Shown here piece after piece: positions 49,771 to 59,494 of a stretch of 59,494 bases of DNA. Made by a program: the position numbers and the translations under genes. The stretch spans positions 1 through 59,494 of the forward strand of contig NZ_QNRU01000012.1 of NCBI RefSeq assembly GCF_003315235.1. Reading direction: 5' to 3'. The notes under the pieces are model-generated. The model did not search any database. It was given only the letters and a program-made list of their open reading frames with translations, and had not been told where the DNA came from. The number at the start of each line of letters is the position of its first letter. The first letter of the stretch is position 1. The DNA comes from Neisseria gonorrhoeae (lineage in GTDB: Bacteria > Pseudomonadota > Gammaproteobacteria > Burkholderiales > Neisseriaceae).

Positions 49771-49848
49771 TGGAGGCGGGGGCGCGGATTTTAACCGGCC
49801 TATATGAAGGTTGCACCCCTCATAGCATAAACACTCTGCCACCCCGCC
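49771..49848 (-). pseudogene. degenerate tRNA-Cys-like sequence
   Basis: On the minus strand GGCGGGG ... CCCCGCC gives a perfect 7-base acceptor stem followed by TCCA. Next to a GTGCAA-containing anticodon loop (GCA anticodon) there is a Cys-like D arm (GGCAGAGTG). The T arm, however, keeps only three of five pairs and its loop is TTAAAAT instead of TTCRANT. It is adjacent to the good tRNA-Cys and looks like a decayed duplicate. Confidence 0.6.
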
Positions 49849-49858
49849 GTAAGATATA

Positions 49859-49932
49859 TGGAGGCGAGAGTCGGAATCGAACCGGCGTAGACGGATTTGC
49901 AATCCGCTGCATAACCACTTTGCTATCTCGCC
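49859..49932 (-). tRNA. tRNA-Cys (GCA)
   Basis: A 74-base cloverleaf with GGCGAGA/TCTCGCC acceptor arms, anticodon loop TTGCAAA (GCA), T-loop TTCGATT and encoded CCA. It is the middle member of a Gly-Cys-Leu order that also occurs next to pgsA in E. coli (glyW-cysT-leuZ). Confidence 0.95.
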
Positions 49933-49957
49933 CTAAAACTGGCTTGTCTACAAAACT

Positions 49958-50033
49958 TGGAGCGGGAAACGAGTCTCGAACTCGCGACCTCAACCTTGGC
50001 AAGGTTGCGCTCTACCAACTGAGCTATTCCCGC
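49958..50033 (-). tRNA. tRNA-Gly (GCC), copy 3 of the tandem array (3' most)
   Basis: 76 bases with GCGGGAA/TTCCCGC arms, anticodon loop TTGCCAA (GCC), T-loop TTCGAGA and encoded CCA. Identical to the copy at 50160-50235. Confidence 0.95.
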
Positions 50034-50058
50034 AATGATTACGGAAGAATGAAATTTT

Positions 50059-50134
50059 TGGAGCGGGAAACGAGCCTCGAACTCGCGACCTCAACCTTGG
50101 CAAGGTTGCGCTCTACCAACTGAGCTATTCCCGC
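50059..50134 (-). tRNA. tRNA-Gly (GCC), copy 2
   Basis: As the neighbouring copies except for one base in the T loop (TTCGAGG in place of TTCGAGA). The spacer on each side is the same 25 bases, so the unit is a 101-base tandem duplication. Confidence 0.95.
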
Positions 50135-50159
50135 AATGATTACGGAAGAATGAAATTTT

Positions 50160-50235
50160 TGGAGCGGGAAACGAGTCTCGAACTCGCGACCTCAACCTTG
50201 GCAAGGTTGCGCTCTACCAACTGAGCTATTCCCGC
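50160..50235 (-). tRNA. tRNA-Gly (GCC), copy 1
   Basis: 76 bases with a standard cloverleaf, anticodon GCC and encoded CCA. First of three tandem Gly copies downstream of pgsA. Confidence 0.95.
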
Positions 50236-50315
50236 CCGATTTCACTCTCCGACATCGAAGAAGACGCAATTATTATGGATTATGTTTTTACCGTCAAGCT
50301 ATTTTTATGTTTTTT

Positions 50316-50879
50316 TCAGGCAATTTCTTTCCACGCCATTTTCAGATAATACAGCATCGACCAGACTGTCAGCAAAGATGCGATAAACATCAATATGTTG
50401 CCGATAACAACAAGATTAAATCCGTAAAAATCGGGAAAATTCAGCAGCAAAAAGAAAATCGCCAGCATTTGCGCGGCGGTTTTGAACTTGCCGACGGTGG
50501 CGACGGCAACGCTGCTCCTTTTTCCCATTTGCGCCATCCATTCGCGCAATGCGGAAATGGTAATTTCCCTGCCGATGATAATCATCGCGAACAAAACATA
50601 GGTCCGGTCGAGTTTGACCAGCAGCAGCAGCGATACGGCAACCATCAGCTTGTCGGCGACGGGGTCGAGGAATGCGCCGAAATCGGAAGTCTGTTTCCAC
50701 AACCTTGCCAAAAATCCGTCAAACCAGTCGGTCAAGGCGGCAACGGCAAAAATGACGGCGGCGGCAACATTGACTGCTTCTTCTGAAAACCATGAGAACG
50801 GCAGGTAGAAAAGGACAATCAGTACGGGAATGAGCAAGACCCTCAACCATGTGAGGAAGATGGGGATGTTCCAAGGCAT
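50316..50879 (-). CDS. pgsA: CDP-diacylglycerol-glycerol-3-phosphate 3-phosphatidyltransferase
   Basis: 187-residue inner-membrane enzyme that makes phosphatidylglycerol phosphate. The CDP-alcohol phosphotransferase signature DG(x)2AR(x)8G(x)3D(x)3D is complete: DWFDGFLARLWKQTSDFGAF followed by LDPVADK. The start MPWNIPIFLTWLR at 50879 is chosen on homology; the frame is open 17 codons upstream. The neighbourhood pgsA - tRNA-Gly - tRNA-Cys - tRNA-Leu mirrors E. coli. Confidence 0.94.
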   Translation of the reverse strand: MPWNIPIFLTWLRVLLIPVLIVLFYLPFSWFSEEAVNVAAAVIFAVAALTDWFDGFLARLWKQTSDFGAFLDPVADKLMVAVSLLLLVKLDRTYVLFAMIIIGREITISALREWMAQMGKRSSVAVATVGKFKTAAQMLAIFFLLLNFPDFYGFNLVVIGNILMFIASLLTVWSMLYYLKMAWKEIA

Positions 50880-50984
50880 CGGTTTTCTCTGTGCGGACTG
50901 TAAAATTATGATTATAACGGTTATCCTCATAACCCAAAACGTAAAATTGCCGCATAGTCATTCCCCCGCCCCGCCAATCTGTTT

Positions 50985-51455
50985 TCACATTTTTTTCAAA
51001 CGCAGGAAAATGGCGGGCAATAAAAGCAAAATACCCGGTTTCAGGCTGAAAACGGCAGGTTGTGCCAACACTTCGACAAGGCGGTCTTCCGTGCGGGAAA
51101 AATCTTTATTGCTATAGACACTGCCACTGTTGCGGTATTCCAACAGAACGCCGTTTAAAAAACCTTTGCCGACGGTTTCGCTTAAAACAATCTTAACCTG
51201 CCGCGCCCTGATGGCTCTGCCGATATTGCCGCCTGTGCACAAACTGTCGAACCCGTAGCAGGAAAGCCGGTACTGCCGCCCGTCCGCCTCCAATTTGATT
51301 GCCCGTCCGCTGCGGTTGGGGGCGGTAACGGTCAAATCCGCATATTCAAATATTTTTTCTTGTTCGTGAAATGCCGTCAGGTAAGGTGCAATAAAAACGG
51401 CGGACAACAACAGGCAGCTTATGGCGGCAAACAATGCCAAGCGGTGATATTTCAT
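50985..51455 (-). CDS. hypothetical membrane protein
   Basis: 156 residues, not recognised. An N-terminal hydrophobic segment (LALFAAISCLLLSAVFIAPY), a soluble middle with two Cys (LSCYGFDSLCTGG) and a C-terminal hydrophobic helix (PGILLLLPAIFLRLKKM). The layout suggests a two-helix inner-membrane protein with a periplasmic loop of about 100 residues. It stands alone on the minus strand. Confidence 0.65.
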   Translation of the reverse strand: MKYHRLALFAAISCLLLSAVFIAPYLTAFHEQEKIFEYADLTVTAPNRSGRAIKLEADGRQYRLSCYGFDSLCTGGNIGRAIRARQVKIVLSETVGKGFLNGVLLEYRNSGSVYSNKDFSRTEDRLVEVLAQPAVFSLKPGILLLLPAIFLRLKKM

Positions 51456-51536
51456 ACTTGTTCCATGTTTCTCAAATGCCGTCTGAAAAAAACGGCTGCA
51501 TATGTTGTCTGCAAAATATCGGGAAGCATAACAGGC

Positions 51537-51570
51537 AAAATGCCGTCTGAAATATTTTCAGACGGCATTT
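51537..51570 (-). terminator. terminator after the AhpD-like gene
   Basis: AAAATGCCGTCTGAAA and TTTCAGACGGCATTT enclose a tiny loop, 15 bases past the stop on the minus strand. Confidence 0.8.
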
Positions 51571-51585
51571 CTTATCCGAAACGGA

Positions 51586-51921
51586 TTATTTTTGCGTTTC
51601 AACCGCTTCCAATGCACGCAGGGCGTAAGTGTAAGCAGCACCCGCATTCAGGGCAATGGCGGTTGCCAATGCACCTGCGATCTCGCTGTCGGTCGCACCG
51701 GCTTTGGCGGCGGCGGCGGCGTGAACGCTGATGCAGCTCTCGCAACGGGTGGTGATGGCAACGGCGATGGCAATCAGTTCGCGCGTTTTGGCATCGAGTG
51801 CTTCGGCGGCGGCGGCCTGTTCCAATGCGCCGTAGGCTTGCAGTATTTTAGGATGCGCCTTACCCAGCTCGCCGAATGATTTTTTAACCAATGCGGTATG
51901 TTCTTTCCAATCTTTAAACAT
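51586..51921 (-). CDS. carboxymuconolactone decarboxylase/AhpD-like protein
   Basis: 111-residue all-helical protein of the AhpD-like CMD superfamily. The redox Cys pair and following His are in TTRCESCISVHAAAAAKAG near residues 58-76, the arrangement of peroxidase-type CMD proteins rather than of true decarboxylases. It probably acts in thiol-peroxide defence. AGGAAAAG lies upstream of the start. Confidence 0.88.
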   Translation of the reverse strand: MFKDWKEHTALVKKSFGELGKAHPKILQAYGALEQAAAAEALDAKTRELIAIAVAITTRCESCISVHAAAAAKAGATDSEIAGALATAIALNAGAAYTYALRALEAVETQK

Positions 51922-52049
51922 TTTCTTTTCCTTTCTCTTGCGTTTAACCCTGATACGCGCTTGCGTATCTGTTTTTGATGTGCGTATTATTGCAATTATT
52001 CAGTTGTGTTTCTCGTTTAATCATCTCATTTTATGGTTCAAAAAGATTT

Positions 52050-52944
52050 ATGGACATTCTGGACAAACTGGTCGATCTCGCCCAATTGACGGGCAGTGCG
52101 GATGTGCAGTGCCTTTTGGGCGGACAATGATGAAACCTTGCAACGCGAAGGGCTGGTACACATTGTTACGGCGGGCAGCGGTTATCTCTGCATCGACGGC
52201 GAAACTTCCCCGCGTCCGGTCGGCACGGGCGATATTGTATTTTTCCCGCGCGGCTTGGGTCATGTGTTGAGCCACGACGGAAAATACGGAGAAAGTTTAC
52301 AACCGGACATACGACAAAACGGCACATTTATGGTCAAACAGTGCGGCAACGGGCTGGATATGAGCCTGTTTTGCGCCCGTTTCCGCTACGACACCCACGC
52401 CGATTTGATGAACGGGCTGCCGGAAACCGTTTTTCTGAACATTGCCCATCCAAGTTTGCAGTATGTGGTTTCAATGCTGCAACTGGAAAGCGAAAAACCT
52501 TTGACGGGGACGGTTTCCGTGGTCAACGCATTACCGTCCGTCCTGCTGGTGCTTATCCTGCGCGCCTATCTCGAACAGGATAAGGATGTCGAACTCTCGG
52601 GCGTATTGAAAGGTTGGCAGGACAAACGTTTGGGACATTTGATCCAAAAGGTGATAGACAAACCGGAAGACGAATGGAATATTGACAAAATGGTTGCCGC
52701 CGCCAATATGTCGCGCGCGCAACTGATGCGCCGCTTCAAAAGCCAAGTCGGACTCAGCCCGCACGCCTTTGTGAACCATATCCGCCTGCAAAAAGGCGCA
52801 TTGCTGCTGAAGAAAACCCCGGATTCGGTTTTGGAGGTCGCGCTGTCGGTGGGCTTTCAGTCGGAAACGCATTTCGGCAAGGCGTTCAAACGGCAATATC
52901 ACGTTTCGCCGGGGCAATACCGGAAAGAAGGCGGGCAAAAATAA
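52050..52944 (+). pseudogene. mtrA: AraC-family regulator MtrA, frameshifted
   Basis: ATG at 52050 begins MDILDKLVDLAQLTGSADVQ and stops at TGA 52128-52130 after 26 codons. The rest of the protein continues in another frame: cupin-like sensor (EGLVHIVTAGSGYLCIDGET, GDIVFFPRGLGHVLSHDG) and a C-terminal AraC double HTH (NIDKMVAAANMSRAQLMRRF, LEVALSVGFQSETHFGKAFK). Against the MtrA sequence I recall (301 residues, ...CLLGGQWSVRHETLQ...), an 11-base gap after GGACAATG explains the shift and would restore the frame (46+11=57). MtrA activates the mtrCDE efflux pump in gonococci. The GTG at 52096 in the long frame has no good ribosome site. Confidence 0.85.
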
Positions 52945-52961
52945 ATCGGGGCTTCAAACGC

Positions 52962-52995
52962 AAATGCCGTCTGAAAAAGCTTTCAGACGGCATTT
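52962..52995. terminator. bidirectional terminator
   Basis: AAATGCCGTCTGAAA and TTTCAGACGGCATTT, compact loop, between the mtrA-like remnant and the convergent lipoprotein gene. Confidence 0.8.
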
Positions 52996-53005
52996 GCGTA
53001 CCGCG

Positions 53006-53494
53006 TCATTTCAAGGGCTGCATCTTCATCACTTCCATCAAAAAGTTGGTAAATGCGGGATTATCGGGTTTGGCATCCATATTTTTCCAACGCTGCTGCC
53101 AGCCGCGCAAGGCATTCTCGATATACAGCTTGGACTGTTCCGTATTGATTTCGCCGCGCTGGCTGTCTACCGCCGAACGCAGGTAGATTTCATACATACT
53201 GTCATCGACGGCATTGCGTCCGACCAGGCGTTTTCTGAAGTTGTTCAGATATTGCGCCGCCTGAACCTTGGTCATTTTACCGATACCCACCTGATAGCCC
53301 AAGCGCGTCGCTTCATCGCTGATTTTGGCAACATCCGCCCAATGCGAAGGGGCGAGGCGAAAACCTTTTGCAGGTGCTTCCGTTTTGACGGTATTGATAG
53401 GATTCACGGGGATTTCCGTCAATGTGGGCACATAAATAGACTGGCAGCCGGAAAGGACTGCCGCAATGGAAAGAGGGATAAGGTATTTTTTCAT
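53006..53494 (-). CDS. hypothetical lipoprotein
   Basis: 162 residues starting MKKYLIPLSIAAVLSGCQSI with a clear lipobox (LSGC), so a lipid-anchored envelope protein. The rest is helical with PSHWADVAKISDEATRLGYQ and SMYEIYLRSAVDSQRGEINT, and was not recognised. The start at 53494 is chosen for the signal peptide; the frame is open upstream. Confidence 0.8.
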   Translation of the reverse strand: MKKYLIPLSIAAVLSGCQSIYVPTLTEIPVNPINTVKTEAPAKGFRLAPSHWADVAKISDEATRLGYQVGIGKMTKVQAAQYLNNFRKRLVGRNAVDDSMYEIYLRSAVDSQRGEINTEQSKLYIENALRGWQQRWKNMDAKPDNPAFTNFLMEVMKMQPLK

Positions 53495-53641
53495 ACCCGC
53501 CATTATAATCAAGTTTGCCTTGAGAAAACAAATTGTTCGGCAAGAAAAATAAAATTTCGGCATCAGAAGCAGGCAAAAACACATTCCACAAGCCTTGCCG
53601 CAAGGTTTACAATCCGACCGTCCTTATCGCAACGACCGTTT

Positions 53642-54544
53642 ATGGATACCGCAAAAAAAGACATTTTAGGATCGGGCTGGATGCTGGTGGCGGCGGCCTG
53701 CTTCACCGTTATGAACGTATTGATTAAAGAGGCATCGGCAAAATTTGCCCTCGGCAGCGGCGAATTGGTCTTTTGGCGCATGCTGTTTTCAACCGTTACG
53801 CTCGGTGCTGCCGCCGTATTGCGGCGCGACACCTTCCGCACGCCCCATTGGAAAAACCACTTAAACCGCAGTATGGTCGGGACGGGGGCGATGCTGCTGC
53901 TGTTTTACGCGGTAACGCATCTGCCTTTGACAACCGGCGTTACCCTGAGTTACACCTCGTCGATTTTTTTGGCGGTATTTTCCTTCCTGATTTTGAAAGA
54001 ACGGATTTCCGTTTACACGCAGGCGGTGCTGCTCCTTGGTTTTGCCGGCGTGGTATTGCTGCTTAATCCCTCGTTCCGCAGCGGTCAGGAACCGGCGGCA
54101 CTCGCCGGGCTGGCGGGCGGCGCGATGTCCGGCTGGGCGTATTTGAAAGTGCGCGAACTGTCTTTGGCGGGCGAACCCGGCTGGCGCGTCGTGTTTTACC
54201 TTTCCGCAACCGGCGTGGCGATGTCGTCGGTTTGGGCGACGCTGACCGGCTGGCACACCCTGTCCTTTCCATCGGCGGTTTATCTGTCGGGCATCGGCGT
54301 GTCCGCGCTGATTGCCCAACTGTCGATGACGCGCGCCTACAAAGTCGGCGACAAATTCACGGTTGCCTCGCTTTCCTATATGACCGTCGTCTTTTCCGCC
54401 CTGTCTGCCGCATTTTTTCTGGGCGAAGAGCTTTTCTGGCAGGAAATACTCGGTATGTGCATCATTATCCTCAGCGGCATTTTGAGCAGCATCCGCCCCA
54501 TTGCCTTCAAACAGCGGCTGCAAGCCCTCTTCCGCCAAAGATAA
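53642..54544 (+). CDS. EamA-family (DMT superfamily) transporter
   Basis: 300-residue membrane protein with about ten helices arranged as two EamA repeats (GWMLVAAACFTVMNVLIKEA ... LSYTSSIFLAVFSFLILKER; LAGLAGGAMSGWAYLKVREL ... MTVVFSALSAAFFLGEELFW). Family members export amino acids or other metabolites; the substrate here is unknown. The ATG at 53642 fits the first helix. Confidence 0.9.
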   Translation: MDTAKKDILGSGWMLVAAACFTVMNVLIKEASAKFALGSGELVFWRMLFSTVTLGAAAVLRRDTFRTPHWKNHLNRSMVGTGAMLLLFYAVTHLPLTTGVTLSYTSSIFLAVFSFLILKERISVYTQAVLLLGFAGVVLLLNPSFRSGQEPAALAGLAGGAMSGWAYLKVRELSLAGEPGWRVVFYLSATGVAMSSVWATLTGWHTLSFPSAVYLSGIGVSALIAQLSMTRAYKVGDKFTVASLSYMTVVFSALSAAFFLGEELFWQEILGMCIIILSGILSSIRPIAFKQRLQALFRQR

Positions 54545-54545
54545 A

Positions 54546-54576
54546 AAATGCCGTCCGAACATCCTTCAGACGGCAT
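54546..54576. terminator. bidirectional terminator
   Basis: AATGCCGTCCGAAC and GTTCAGACGGCAT-like arms (ATGCCGTCCGAA / TTCAGACGGCAT) sit between convergent eamA-like and potD genes; one mismatch in the stem. Confidence 0.7.
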
Positions 54577-54584
54577 ATCGGGCT

Positions 54585-55715
54585 TTATTTCCCCGCCTTC
54601 ACATCCTGCCACTGGCGCACCATAAACTTCAATGCCGCCGGCCGGATAGGCACCATGATAAAGCTGTTTTTCAAATCTTCCCCGCTCGGGAAAATCGTAT
54701 TGTCGTTTTTAAATTCGTCCTCCATCAAATCGCGCGCCGGCTTGCTCGAAGGCGCGTAGGTAACGAAATTGCCGTTTTTCGCCGACACTTCCGGATCGAG
54801 GAAGTCGTTGATGTATTTGTGCGCGTTGGCGACGTTTTTCGCATCTTTCGGAATCACGAAAGAATCCACCCAAATCCCCACGCCCTCTTTCGGCATCATC
54901 ACGCGGATTTTTTCCTTGCCGCCCGCTTCTTCGGCACGGCGTTTGGCGATGTTCAAATCTCCGCCGAAACCGATTGTTACGCAGGTATCGCCGCGCGCCA
55001 AATCATCGATAAAGCCGGACGAAGTAAAGCGTTTGATATTGGGGCGGTTTTTCTTGAGCAGGGCGGTTGCCTCCCTGATGTCTTCCGTATTGCTGCTGTT
55101 CGGGTTTTTGCCCAAATAGTTCAACACCATGGGATAAATTTCCGCCGCGCTGTCCAAATAGCTGATGCCGCATTGTTTGAGTTTGAACGTGTATTCGGGG
55201 TTGAACACCAAATCCCACTGGTTGTCCGGCAGCTTGTCCGTACCCAAAGCCTTTTTCACGCGTTCGGTATTGATGGCGAAGGTATTTGTCCCCCAATAAA
55301 ACGGCACGGCGTATTCGTGGTCGGGATCGACCCCGTCCATCAGCCTCATCATTTCAGGGTTGAGATGTTTATAATTGGGAATCATCGACTTATCGATTTT
55401 CTGATACGCACCTGCCTTAATCTGCCTGCCCACAAACGCATTGGACGGCGCGACAATGTCGTAACCGGATTTTCCGGTCAGCACCTTGCTTTCCAGCGTT
55501 TCATCACTGTCGTACACATCATAAGTAACCTTGATGCCGTTTTTCTTTTCAAAATCGGCAACGGTTTCCGGATCGACGTATTCCGACCAGTTATAAATTT
55601 TCAATACGTTTTGGTTTTCCGCCGGTGCCGGTTTTTCGGCAGGCGGTTTGTCCGAACCGCCGCACGCTGCAAGCAGCAAAGCAGTCAGGACGGCGAGTGG
55701 CAGATGTTTGACCAT
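54585..55715 (-). CDS. potD: spermidine/putrescine-binding lipoprotein PotD
   Basis: 376-residue substrate-binding component of the polyamine ABC importer. Lipobox LLAAC (VLTALLLAACGG) and the family's NWSEYVDPETV, YDIVAPSNAFVGRQI, VPFYWGTNTFAINT and GIWVDSFVIPKDAKN segments are present; Trp/Tyr/Asp residues in these form the polyamine pocket. AAGGAATGATA lies before the ATG at 55715. The membrane and ATPase parts are not nearby, which is usual in Neisseria, where several potD copies exist apart from potABC. Confidence 0.93.
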   Translation of the reverse strand: MVKHLPLAVLTALLLAACGGSDKPPAEKPAPAENQNVLKIYNWSEYVDPETVADFEKKNGIKVTYDVYDSDETLESKVLTGKSGYDIVAPSNAFVGRQIKAGAYQKIDKSMIPNYKHLNPEMMRLMDGVDPDHEYAVPFYWGTNTFAINTERVKKALGTDKLPDNQWDLVFNPEYTFKLKQCGISYLDSAAEIYPMVLNYLGKNPNSSNTEDIREATALLKKNRPNIKRFTSSGFIDDLARGDTCVTIGFGGDLNIAKRRAEEAGGKEKIRVMMPKEGVGIWVDSFVIPKDAKNVANAHKYINDFLDPEVSAKNGNFVTYAPSSKPARDLMEDEFKNDNTIFPSGEDLKNSFIMVPIRPAALKFMVRQWQDVKAGK

Positions 55716-55774
55716 TATCATTCCTTGCATATCGGGTTGGAGAAAGCGGCCATTATAGCCGATATTGGTAACAG

Positions 55775-55818
55775 GGCTTCAGACGGCATTCAAAATCCCG
55801 CAATGCCGTCTGAAAGCC
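55775..55818. repeat. inverted uptake-sequence pair in the potD-alaS promoter region
   Basis: GGCTTCAGACGGCAT and ATGCCGTCTGAAAGCC lie between divergently transcribed genes, so this pair cannot be terminating either gene. It shows that DUS hairpins are not always terminators. Confidence 0.7.
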
Positions 55819-55918
55819 GCCGCTTCCATAGCTAGAAACAGGGATTTGCGGTAATATACCGCCGTTCGTTTTCCCTGCTTTTACCATGACAAGACATTTG
55901 AGAGACATTGAAAAAATT

Positions 55919-58543
<2,625 letters not shown>

Positions 58544-58557
58544 ATTTAAATCTTAAT

Positions 58558-58586
58558 AAGCCATTTGAGTCTTGTTCAAATGGCTT
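58558..58586 (+). terminator. intrinsic terminator after alaS
   Basis: AAGCCATTTGA and TCAAATGGCTT form an 11-base perfect stem, followed by ATATTTT, 15 bases past the alaS stop. It is one of the few terminators here not built from uptake sequences. Confidence 0.8.
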
Positions 58587-58604
58587 ATATTTTGGATTGT
58601 TAGA

Positions 58605-59305
58605 ATGAATACTAAAACAGAGTTACAAAAACTTTTAGAAGAGGATATATCAACTTTAAAAGAAACACTAATTCGTGTAGATGCTCTTCCTCCAAGATAT
58701 GTACGTAGCATTGCAACTCCTATTGTCCGTCGATGGTTAATTGACAAACAATTAAATATTCTCGCAAAAGAAATAGGTTTAACTATAGAATTGCCCATCC
58801 TTGATACAAGTTTGGTATTTGAAAAATTGTCAACCTTAGAGAATAAAGTTAATTTTTATAGTAGATTAACAAAAATCAGGACAAGGCGGCGAGCCGCAGA
58901 CAGTACAAATAGTACGGCAAGGCGAGGCAACGCCGTACCGGTTTAAATTTAATCCACTCTATATGGCTGGTGGAGTTTATTTAGGCGGAAAAATTATTAG
59001 CCCTATATATCATTCATCACAAGAATTTTCTGGTGAACCAATAATCTATGCTGAAACAAATATAATTTTATGTCCTGCTGAAAAATTTTTAACTTTAAAA
59101 CGAGTTTTCCATAATGGAAATATTTTTAATATGAATCAGATAATTACTTTTTTATCCAATAAACAAGGGGGAGTACGTTTTGATAAAAATTACGATAAAT
59201 ATAAAACTTGGCAAGTTGCTATAGAAAAAGCAGCAAATTTTTTAAAACTCGGTAATCCATATAATGAAGATAAATTATCTCTTAGTGAAGAACATGACAC
59301 TATTC
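58605..59305 (+). pseudogene. AT-rich unknown gene, split by a CREE and cut by an IS1016-type element
   Basis: From ATG 58605 the frame reads MNTKTELQKLLEEDISTLKE and PPRYVRSIATPIVRRWLIDK. Inside it, at 58857-58963, sits a Correia element. Leaving out 103 bases (58861-58963, one copy of the TATA target plus the element) rejoins it in frame with MAGGVYLGGKIISPIYHSSQ and FLTLKRVFHNGNIFNMNQII. The reading then ends at the IS1016-type end at 59306. The protein family is not recognised. The base composition is far more AT-rich than alaS, a sign of transfer. Confidence 0.7.
58857..58963. repeat. Correia element (CREE) inserted in an AT-rich gene
   Basis: About 107 bases with left end TATAGTAGATTA (one change from consensus), a left arm of the ACAAAAATC form and a right arm of the AAATTTAA form. 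The right end TAATCCACTCTATA has a two-base insertion. It is flanked by TATA on both sides. Confidence 0.9.
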
Positions 59306-59494
59306 GGGTCTGTACCAGATTAGCAGATATGTTACCCTCGAAATATGAAGATAACACACTGCAAATTAAAGAAAGAAGTACAAAAAGAACCGCTCCGTTC
59401 TTTTGTACCGGAAGTTACCGCCCGTTCTGCCGCCGATATTTTGGGTATCCATCCCGATTCGGCGGCACTGTTTTACCGTAAAATCCGCACGGTT
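59306..59494 (+). mobile_element. IS1016-type insertion sequence, 5' end, running off the window
   Basis: Begins with GGGTCTGTACCAGATTAGCA, the same terminal sequence as the copy ending at 12159. Over the 189 visible bases it differs from that copy at a single position (a synonymous A/G). It is in opposite orientation to the first copy. Confidence 0.9.
59345..59494 (+). CDS. IS1016-type transposase, N-terminal 50 codons
   Basis: Starts at ATG 59345 as MKITHCKLKKEVQKEPLRSF and continues PEVTARSAADILGIHPDSAA to the window end. These residues are identical to those of the copy at 11467-12120, so the two IS copies share a recent common source. Whether this copy also lost its catalytic residues lies outside the window. 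Confidence 0.85.
   Translation, partial: MKITHCKLKKEVQKEPLRSFVPEVTARSAADILGIHPDSAALFYRKIRTV

Noticed and set aside
49958-50235. Three evenly spaced repeats as a CRISPR array
   Set aside because: They are tandem tRNA-Gly genes with identical spacers.
52096-52944. AraC regulator as an intact shorter gene starting at GTG 52096
   Set aside because: The upstream MDILDKLVDLAQL start in another frame and the inferred 11-base gap show it to be a broken mtrA; the GTG start would lose part of the sensor domain.

Overview
The window is chromosomal DNA of a pathogenic Neisseria, most probably N. meningitidis. The 10-base DNA uptake sequence GCCGTCTGAA is scattered throughout, often as inverted pairs that form terminators. 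There are five short Correia elements (CREE), a dRS3/NIME repeat block, IS1106- and IS1016-type insertion sequences, and species-typical genes (znuD, an mtrA homologue, mip, accA). The gene calls come from reading the sequence and from recall of protein families; no search was run.

Left part (1-11446): the tail of an IS1106-like element; trpG-trpD on the minus strand; divergent znuD (outer-membrane zinc receptor) behind a Zur operator; a dRS3/NIME intergenic block; psd; uvrA. Then comes a strikingly AT-rich 660-codon ATPase-TOPRIM (OLD-like) gene starting 10 bases after uvrA, and a broken REP-associated (RAYT) transposase cut by an IS1016-type element (11447-12159).

Middle (12262-39217): pyrG, fadD, mnmA, the copper chaperone accA, dgkA, gshB, glnS, a DeoR-type regulator with a LysO-type exporter, a GntR regulator, a candidate small RNA, osmC-like, DUF3108, purN, mip, holC-pepA divergent from lptFG, acnB, argF, ilvC, a small ABM-domain protein, and ilvI-ilvH.

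Right (39218-58543): tRNA-Leu(CAA), a Sco1-like copper lipoprotein, then hisG - GIY-YIG nuclease - hisD - hisC - hisB, with a foreign-looking nuclease gene overlapping hisD and a HisB carrying an HTH-like N-terminal extension. A beta-hydroxyacid dehydrogenase follows, then a MarR regulator with an ABC membrane domain that lacks an ATPase, sohB, and a tRNA cluster (3x Gly-GCC, Cys-GCA, a degenerate Cys-like tRNA, Leu-UAA) next to pgsA. After that come small proteins, an AraC regulator of MtrA type broken by a frameshift, a lipoprotein, an EamA transporter, potD and alaS.

Right edge (58605-59494): an AT-rich unknown gene split by a CREE and then cut by a second IS1016-type copy, nearly identical to the first over the visible 189 bases and in inverted orientation. 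The two copies therefore bracket about 47 kb as an inverted repeat.

The most interesting accessory signals are the OLD-like gene behind uvrA (with a codon-use break inside the uvrA 3' end), the GIY-YIG gene in the his operon, the HTH-HisB fusion, the A:T-to-G:C biased degenerate transposase, the mtrA frameshift, the pseudo-tRNA-Cys and the small-RNA candidate at 23912-23998.
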